Shown here: positions 6,427-10,100 of the stretch, piece by piece
How the letters are laid out: each line of letters starts with the position of its first letter
Numbering within the stretch: position 1 is the stretch's first letter
From: an uncultured Flavobacteriales bacterium
GTDB lineage: Bacteria; Bacteroidota; Bacteroidia; Flavobacteriales; Crocinitomicaceae
Length of the DNA stretch: 10,100 nucleotides
NCBI GenBank assembly: GCA_946478775.1
Contig: CAMLDR010000151.1
Location: 1 to 10,100 of the forward strand
Reading direction: 5' to 3'
Translations under genes and position numbers: made by a program
The notes under the pieces: generated by a model
Told to the model about the DNA's origin: nothing
Databases searched by the model: none
What the model saw: only the letters and a program-made list of their open reading frames with translations

Positions 6427-7217
6427 ACCCGAACGAAGTCAAATACATTCAGGAACGCACGAATGCGATATTGGATGTTATTATGGCTTATGCACGTTTG
6501 GATTTTACGCAAAAAACCGAAATCACCGACAAGGACGATGTTTTCGATGCCATTGCTTCCGGGGTTAATATGCTTGGGGAAGAACTGGAAAACTCGGTAA
6601 TCACTTTGCAGGAAAGGGAAGCGCTTCTTCAGGAAGTGCACCACCGGGTAAAAAACAACCTCCAGATCATTTCCAGTCTGATGAACCTTCAGGCTTCTTA
6701 TACGAAGGACGAGAAATTCCTTACCCTTATCCGCGAATGCAGGAACCGGATCATTTCCATGTCGATGATCCACGAAATGCTCTATCGGGCCAAGGACCTG
6801 AGCCGTATCCAGGTGCTGGATTATATCAAAACGCTTACACTGAGCATCAACAGTTCATTTTCGGGAAGCAGTTCGGAAGTGCTGTTCGAGTACGATATTG
6901 ATGCTGAAATTTACCTGGAAGCCGAACGGATGATCCCGATAGGACTGATCATCAATGAAGCGGTCAGCAACAGTTTCAAATATGCATTTCCGAACCGGAA
7001 AGGAATTATCCGGATAGATTTTGGCACTTCTCAAACTCATTTTTGCCTGAAAATATCGGACAATGGAATAGGTCTTCCTGCAGAAATCCAAACAGAAGCA
7101 TTTGAAAGTCTGGGAATCCAATTAATAGGCGCACTTTCAGACCAGCTTTCTGCCGAATTGAAGATTCTCCGGGAAAACGGATTGGGTTATGAACTGCTTT
7201 TTAAAATAGAAAATTGA
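6423..7217 (+). CDS. Soluble HisKA_2-type sensor histidine kinase
   Basis: A 264-residue cytoplasmic kinase with no membrane segment. Residues 1-65 form a helical input region ([16 protein letters not shown], then [19 protein letters not shown]) that looks HAMP-like, as seen before the kinase core in many Bacteroidota PAS kinases. The dimerisation domain has [20 protein letters not shown] (68-87); His74 aligns with the HRVKN phosphoacceptor of the HisKA_2/HWE group. The ATPase domain shows the N box ([14 protein letters not shown], Asn178, Asn183), the D box (ISDNGIGLP, Asp213) and a short LGIQLIG motif (230-236). No receiver domain or response regulator gene is nearby, so the target is unknown; the STAS-like protein that overlaps it by four bases is the obvious candidate sensor or partner. 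Codon use appears somewhat more GC-rich than in mreB or acpP (not computed). Kinase assignment is firm; output is inference. Confidence 0.92.
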   Translation: MNPNEVKYIQERTNAILDVIMAYARLDFTQKTEITDKDDVFDAIASGVNMLGEELENSVITLQEREALLQEVHHRVKNNLQIISSLMNLQASYTKDEKFLTLIRECRNRIISMSMIHEMLYRAKDLSRIQVLDYIKTLTLSINSSFSGSSSEVLFEYDIDAEIYLEAERMIPIGLIINEAVSNSFKYAFPNRKGIIRIDFGTSQTHFCLKISDNGIGLPAEIQTEAFESLGIQLIGALSDQLSAELKILRENGLGYELLFKIEN

Positions 7218-7252
7218 GAATTTAAAATGGAAAAGCTTTTCAATTCTCAATT
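7212..7252. terminator. Bidirectional hairpin between convergent kinase and marC genes
   Basis: AATTGAGAATT (7212-7222) and AATTCTCAATT (7242-7252) are perfect inverted repeats. Four further A-T pairs (7224-7227 with 7237-7240) follow one mismatch, around a nine-base loop. The kinase stop codon TGA lies inside the left arm. On the minus strand the hairpin is followed by a T-rich run (TTCTATTTT), so it fits best as the marC terminator. On the plus strand there is no T tract. Confidence 0.65.
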
Positions 7253-7258
7253 CGATGG

Positions 7259-7897
7259 TTATCGCGTATTTTCTACCTTTTGAACACTCTTTTCTGCTTC
7301 CACATTCAAAATAATCTTCGCAATATTGGTCGTAAACAGCTTCACTGCAATGGCAAGCAGAATAATCCCAAACACCTTTTTCATGATCGCAATTCCACCC
7401 GGACCAAGTACCTGTTCGATTTTTTTCGTCAGGCGAAGTACGACATATACAAGCAGGACATTGAGTAAAATAGCCAGTACGATATTGATGTTCTGAAATT
7501 CGGCTCGCAATGAAACAAGGGTTGTCATTGTTCCGGCCCCTGCGATAATTGGGAAAGCCAATGGAACAACACTTGCCGTTTTGCCGGATACGGAATCACG
7601 GAATAAACGCACACCCAGGATCATTTCCAAACTCATAGCGAATAAGATCAATGAACCGGCCACCGCAAAAGACCCCACATCCACACCGAATAATTTCAGG
7701 ATGGATTCCCCCAAAATCAAAAAACCGATCATAATCCCCAGAGAAACGAAACTCGTTCTGGCCGGATGGATGTCACCGCTTTGTTCTTTGATCTTAATAA
7801 TCAAAGGAACCGATCCGATCACGTCGATCACCGCAAACAAGACCATAGACGCTTTAAAAAGCTCGCCCCAGTTGAAGGCCCAGAAATAGTTCATCAT
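7259..7897 (-). CDS. MarC family integral membrane protein
   Basis: A 212-residue protein with six predicted hydrophobic segments, at about residues 15-35, 49-68, 72-94, 110-130, 136-156 and 173-193, as expected for MarC. Family signatures include FAVIDVIGSVPLII near the N-terminus (many relatives have DPIG; here DVIG), VAGSLILFAMSLEMILG, and VPLAFPIIAGAGTMTTL (many relatives have AGPG). The tail is short, charged and probably cytoplasmic. The transported substrate of the family is unknown; the old link to multiple antibiotic resistance in E. coli was later withdrawn, so no resistance role should be read from the name. Two adjacent ATG codons give MM, and either could be the start. It begins four bases after the purN stop and is surely on the purN transcript, ending at the hairpin at 7212-7252. 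Confidence 0.93.
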   Translation of the reverse strand: MMNYFWAFNWGELFKASMVLFAVIDVIGSVPLIIKIKEQSGDIHPARTSFVSLGIMIGFLILGESILKLFGVDVGSFAVAGSLILFAMSLEMILGVRLFRDSVSGKTASVVPLAFPIIAGAGTMTTLVSLRAEFQNINIVLAILLNVLLVYVVLRLTKKIEQVLGPGGIAIMKKVFGIILLAIAVKLFTTNIAKIILNVEAEKSVQKVENTR

Positions 7898-7901
7898 AAT
7901 C

Positions 7902-8477
7902 TTAGTGATTTAAAACCGTTTGTTCTACAATGATAGGAAAATGTTTGTGTTCCAGCTGCCGGATTTTTTCCGCAAGCGAATCGAACGTATCCGTATGCGA
8001 CAATTCCGTCTCAAATTGGGCAAGGATCTCTCCCTGATCAAATTCCTCGTTCACCAGGTGAATGGAAATCCCGCTTTTAGCCTCTTTGGCCTCAATGACG
8101 GCCGTATGGACAAATTTCCCATACATTCCTTTTCCACCGTATTTTGGAAGAAGGGAAGGGTGGATATTGATAATGCGGTTTTGGTAACCACGAATAATAT
8201 TGACAGGGATCTTCCGCAGAAAACCAGCAAGAATGATCCAGTCGATCTCCCGGTAATCCAGTTCCTGTAAAACCGTTAATCCGCTTTCAAATTCTTCGTT
8301 GCTGAAAACCAAAACTTCGATGCCCAAAGATTCAGTTTTGGCTACAACGGGTGCATCAGCTTTGTTACAAACCAGAGTTTTCACTTCAATTTGTTGGTGA
8401 TTCTGAAAAAAATGAATCAAATTCACGGCATTTGAACCGTTACCCGATGCGAATAACGCGATGGATTTCTTATTCAT
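7902..8477 (-). CDS. purN: Phosphoribosylglycinamide formyltransferase (GAR transformylase)
   Basis: Transfers a formyl group from 10-formyl-tetrahydrofolate to GAR to give FGAR, the third step of purine synthesis; cytoplasmic. 191 residues, normal for the short bacterial form. The phosphate-binding loop is ALFASGNGSN (7-16). The folate/catalytic region is LAGFLRKIP followed by INIHPSLLPKYGGKGMYG, with Asn104 and His106. The third catalytic residue is Asp147 in VNEEFDQGEIL. All three match the Asn-His-Asp set of the E. coli enzyme. The protein starts at the canonical MNKKSIALFASG. It is co-transcribed with marC (four-base gap) and divergent from acpP-fabF, an arrangement (purN opposite acpP-fabF) that I recall as common in Bacteroidota. 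The promoter lies so close that the mRNA may be leaderless. No purine-responsive element was recognised. Confidence 0.97.
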   Translation of the reverse strand: MNKKSIALFASGNGSNAVNLIHFFQNHQQIEVKTLVCNKADAPVVAKTESLGIEVLVFSNEEFESGLTVLQELDYREIDWIILAGFLRKIPVNIIRGYQNRIINIHPSLLPKYGGKGMYGKFVHTAVIEAKEAKSGISIHLVNEEFDQGEILAQFETELSHTDTFDSLAEKIRQLEHKHFPIIVEQTVLNH

Positions 8478-8481
8478 GGCA

Positions 8482-8489
8482 CAAAGTTA
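8482..8489 (-). promoter_or_regulatory. -7 promoter element for purN-marC, very close to the start codon
   Basis: On the minus strand, TAACTTTG matches TAnnTTTG. Its last base is only four bases before the purN ATG (8477-8475), so transcription should begin at or within a few bases of the ATG. No TTG -33 element is seen at the expected spacing. Confidence 0.55.
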
Positions 8490-8573
8490 CATAATCCAAA
8501 TGACACAGCACAGGCGGTTTTCAAGCTAAAATCACGATCTCCCCAAGACTTAAAATGTAATTAAGTCACTTTA

Positions 8574-8580
8574 TATTTTG
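8574..8580 (+). promoter_or_regulatory. Possible -7 element for acpP-fabF
   Basis: TATTTTG is a one-base-shorter variant of TAnnTTTG in an AT-rich stretch 57 bases before the acpP ATG. It fits a promoter divergent from purN, but the match is imperfect and no -33 element is visible. It shows that the in-frame upstream TTG at 8578 is unlikely to be a real acpP start. Confidence 0.35.
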
Positions 8581-8637
8581 TTTTTATCGCATTTCCTATT
8601 TTCTTTGCAAGCTGAAAAACCTTATAAAAGAATTGAG

Positions 8638-8874
8638 ATGTCTGATATCAAATCAAGAGTAATATCTATTATCGTAGATAAGTTAGGAGTTGAAGAAAGC
8701 GAAGTAACAAACGAAGCAAGCTTCACAAATGATCTAGGTGCTGATTCACTAGATACTGTAGAATTGATCATGGAATTCGAGAAAGAATTCAACATCGCTA
8801 TTCCGGATGATCAAGCTGAGAACATTCAAACAGTTGGTGACGCAGTTTCTTATATCGAGCAAAACGCTAACTAA
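8638..8874 (+). CDS. acpP: Acyl carrier protein
   Basis: A 78-residue acidic protein of standard ACP length that carries growing acyl chains as thioesters on a 4'-phosphopantetheine arm during fatty-acid synthesis. The attachment site is Ser37 in [17 protein letters not shown], the invariant DSL motif at the head of helix II. Helix I ([17 protein letters not shown]), helix II and the final helix ([11 protein letters not shown]) are all recognisable. The ATG at 8638 gives the canonical MSDIKSRV start; an in-frame extension to a TTG at 8578 would add a non-homologous 20 residues and overlap the probable promoter. fabF follows after 43 bases and is very likely co-transcribed. In many Bacteroidota the next gene is rnc, which would lie beyond the window. 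Confidence 0.98.
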   Translation: MSDIKSRVISIIVDKLGVEESEVTNEASFTNDLGADSLDTVELIMEFEKEFNIAIPDDQAENIQTVGDAVSYIEQNAN

Positions 8875-8917
8875 GAGATCTTAGTTTTCCAAGCATTAGA
8901 GAACGAAATAATTATTT

Positions 8918-10100
8918 ATGGAGCTGAAGAAGGTTGTTGTAACTGGGTTGGGTGCTATTACACCTATTGGTAATACTGTTGCGGAATATTGGGATGGATT
9001 ACTGAAAGGAAAAAGTGGGGCTGCACCTATTCAACAATTTGACGCTTCTTTATTTAAGACGCACTTTGCTTGCGAGATTAAAAATTTTAATGTCGAGGAT
9101 CACATCGACAAAAAAGAAGCACGGAAATTAGATCAATTTTCACAATACGCCATGGTCTCTGCTACAGAGGCCATGGTTGATTCTAAATTGATGGAGTCGA
9201 ACCCGAATGTAGACCGTATCGGTGTTATTTGGGGTTCCGGGATCGGGGGGTTGAAAACCTTCCAGGACGAAGCTCAAAATTTCTTTGCCGGAGATGGAAC
9301 TCCCAAGTTCAATCCGTTCTTTATCCCAAAAATGATCGCTGATATTGCAGCAGGACATATTTCTATTAAATATGGCTTGCGCGGTCCGAATTACGTAACT
9401 GTTTCGGCTTGTGCTTCTGCAACAAATGCAATTATCGATGCGTTCAATTTAATTCGTTTAGGAAAAGCCGATGCTATCGTAACCGGTGGTTCTGAAGCTG
9501 CAGTAAACGAAATGGGAATGGGTGGATTCAATGCTTTGAGGGCTTTATCTACCAGAAATGATTCACCGGAAACAGCTTCCCGTCCTTTCGATTTAGACCG
9601 TGACGGATTTGTATTGGGTGAAGGCGGTGGTGCTCTTATCTTGGAAGAGTACGAACACGCTATCAAACGTGGAGCAACCATTTACGCCGAAATACTTGGT
9701 GGTGGGATGTCCGGTGATGCCTATCACATGACAGCTCCGCATCCGGATGGAATTGGTGCAAGAAATACGATGATCGCTGCTTTGGAAGACGCTGAGTTGG
9801 ATCCGACAGCCATTGATTACGTAAACGTTCATGGGACATCTACTCCGCTTGGAGATATTGCTGAAACAAAAGCAATCCTGCAGGTATTCGGAGAGCATGC
9901 TTACAAAATGAACATCAGCTCCACCAAATCAATGACAGGCCACTTGCTGGGTGCCGCAGGAGCTATAGAAGCTATTGCCTGTATTCTGGCAGTTAAAAAC
10001 GATGTTGTCCCTCCAACGATCAACCATTTTACGGATGATCCTGAGATTGACAACAAATTGAATTTCACATTTAATAAAGCTCAGCACCGTACCGTGGATG
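8918..10100 (+). CDS. fabF: 3-oxoacyl-[acyl-carrier-protein] synthase II (KAS II), 3'-truncated by the window
   Basis: Condenses malonyl-ACP with acyl-ACP in the elongation cycle of fatty-acid synthesis, using the ACP encoded just upstream. The frame is open from the ATG at 8918 to the edge, giving 394 residues; the family is about 410-420, so only roughly 20 residues (expected to include the GFGG loop) are missing. The start, MELKKVVVTGLGAITPIGN, is canonical. The thiolase-fold catalytic set is complete in the visible part: Cys165 in VSACASATN, His305 in VHGTSTPLGD, Lys337 in SSTKSMTGH and His342 in GHLLGAAGAIEA. Other signatures are GGSEAAVNEMGMGGF and RPFDLDRDGFVLGEGGG. No lesion is seen. 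The 43-base gap from acpP and the lack of any terminator there point to one operon. Confidence 0.98.
   Translation, partial: MELKKVVVTGLGAITPIGNTVAEYWDGLLKGKSGAAPIQQFDASLFKTHFACEIKNFNVEDHIDKKEARKLDQFSQYAMVSATEAMVDSKLMESNPNVDRIGVIWGSGIGGLKTFQDEAQNFFAGDGTPKFNPFFIPKMIADIAAGHISIKYGLRGPNYVTVSACASATNAIIDAFNLIRLGKADAIVTGGSEAAVNEMGMGGFNALRALSTRNDSPETASRPFDLDRDGFVLGEGGGALILEEYEHAIKRGATIYAEILGGGMSGDAYHMTAPHPDGIGARNTMIAALEDAELDPTAIDYVNVHGTSTPLGDIAETKAILQVFGEHAYKMNISSTKSMTGHLLGAAGAIEAIACILAVKNDVVPPTINHFTDDPEIDNKLNFTFNKAQHRTVD

Noticed and set aside
6174..6773. Minus-strand open frame of 199 codons
   Set aside because: It lies antisense across the STAS-like gene and the start of the kinase, both of which have clear family motifs. 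The translation has no recognisable pattern, so it is a shadow frame.
7581..7889. Plus-strand open frames antisense to marC and purN (also 7920-8270)
   Set aside because: Both minus-strand genes carry full family motifs and correct lengths; the plus-strand translations are Lys/Asn/Pro-rich shadows.
8578..8637. N-terminal extension of acpP from a TTG codon, resembling a hydrophobic leader
   Set aside because: ACP is cytoplasmic and 78 residues is the standard length; the extension overlaps the likely promoter and is absent from the family.
9140..9898. Minus-strand open frames opposite fabF
   Set aside because: fabF is continuous with all catalytic residues on the plus strand; the antisense frames are fragments without motifs.

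Overview
The window looks like chromosome from a Bacteroidota bacterium, most likely a flavobacterial relative of the Crocinitomicaceae/Fluviicola type. The order and family are inferred from protein style and were not tested. The evidence is threefold. There are type IX secretion system (T9SS) cargo proteins with both kinds of C-terminal sorting domain. There is a PorP/SprF-like partner protein. Several genes are preceded by the Bacteroidota -7 promoter element TAnnTTTG, seen clearly at five sites.

Layout. Positions 1-1443 hold the 3' end of a large secreted protein (thrombospondin type 3 calcium-binding repeats, then a type B 'gliding motility' sorting domain). A PorP/SprF outer-membrane gene follows 3 bases later; this is the usual cargo-plus-partner pair. 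Positions 1603-3243 are a self-contained purH unit: promoter, leader hairpin, gene and terminator. Positions 3422-4740 are a single-gene unit for a secreted protein with a short type A sorting domain. Positions 4832-6001 hold mreB, with a good promoter and Shine-Dalgarno site, ending at a striking 30-base palindrome. Positions 6007-7252 are a two-gene signalling operon: a small STAS/SpoIIAA-like protein overlapping a soluble HisKA_2-type histidine kinase by 4 bases. On the minus strand, 8489-7259 is purN followed 4 bases later by a MarC-family membrane protein. Divergent from purN, acpP (8638-8874) and fabF (8918 to the window edge) are the acyl carrier protein and ketoacyl-ACP synthase II of fatty-acid elongation.

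How the genes relate. Most are housekeeping: purH and purN encode the two 10-formyl-tetrahydrofolate-dependent formyl transfers of purine synthesis, acpP-fabF make fatty acids, and mreB organises rod-shaped wall growth. The accessory layer is secretion/adhesion (T9SS cargo and partner) and signalling (STAS-like protein plus kinase). The parts most worth a second look are the STAS-like/kinase pair, the 30-base palindrome behind mreB, the absence of mreC/mreD after mreB, and an apparently leaderless purN promoter. I saw no tRNA, rRNA, CRISPR array, transposase or phage gene, and no gene-free stretch above 300 bases.
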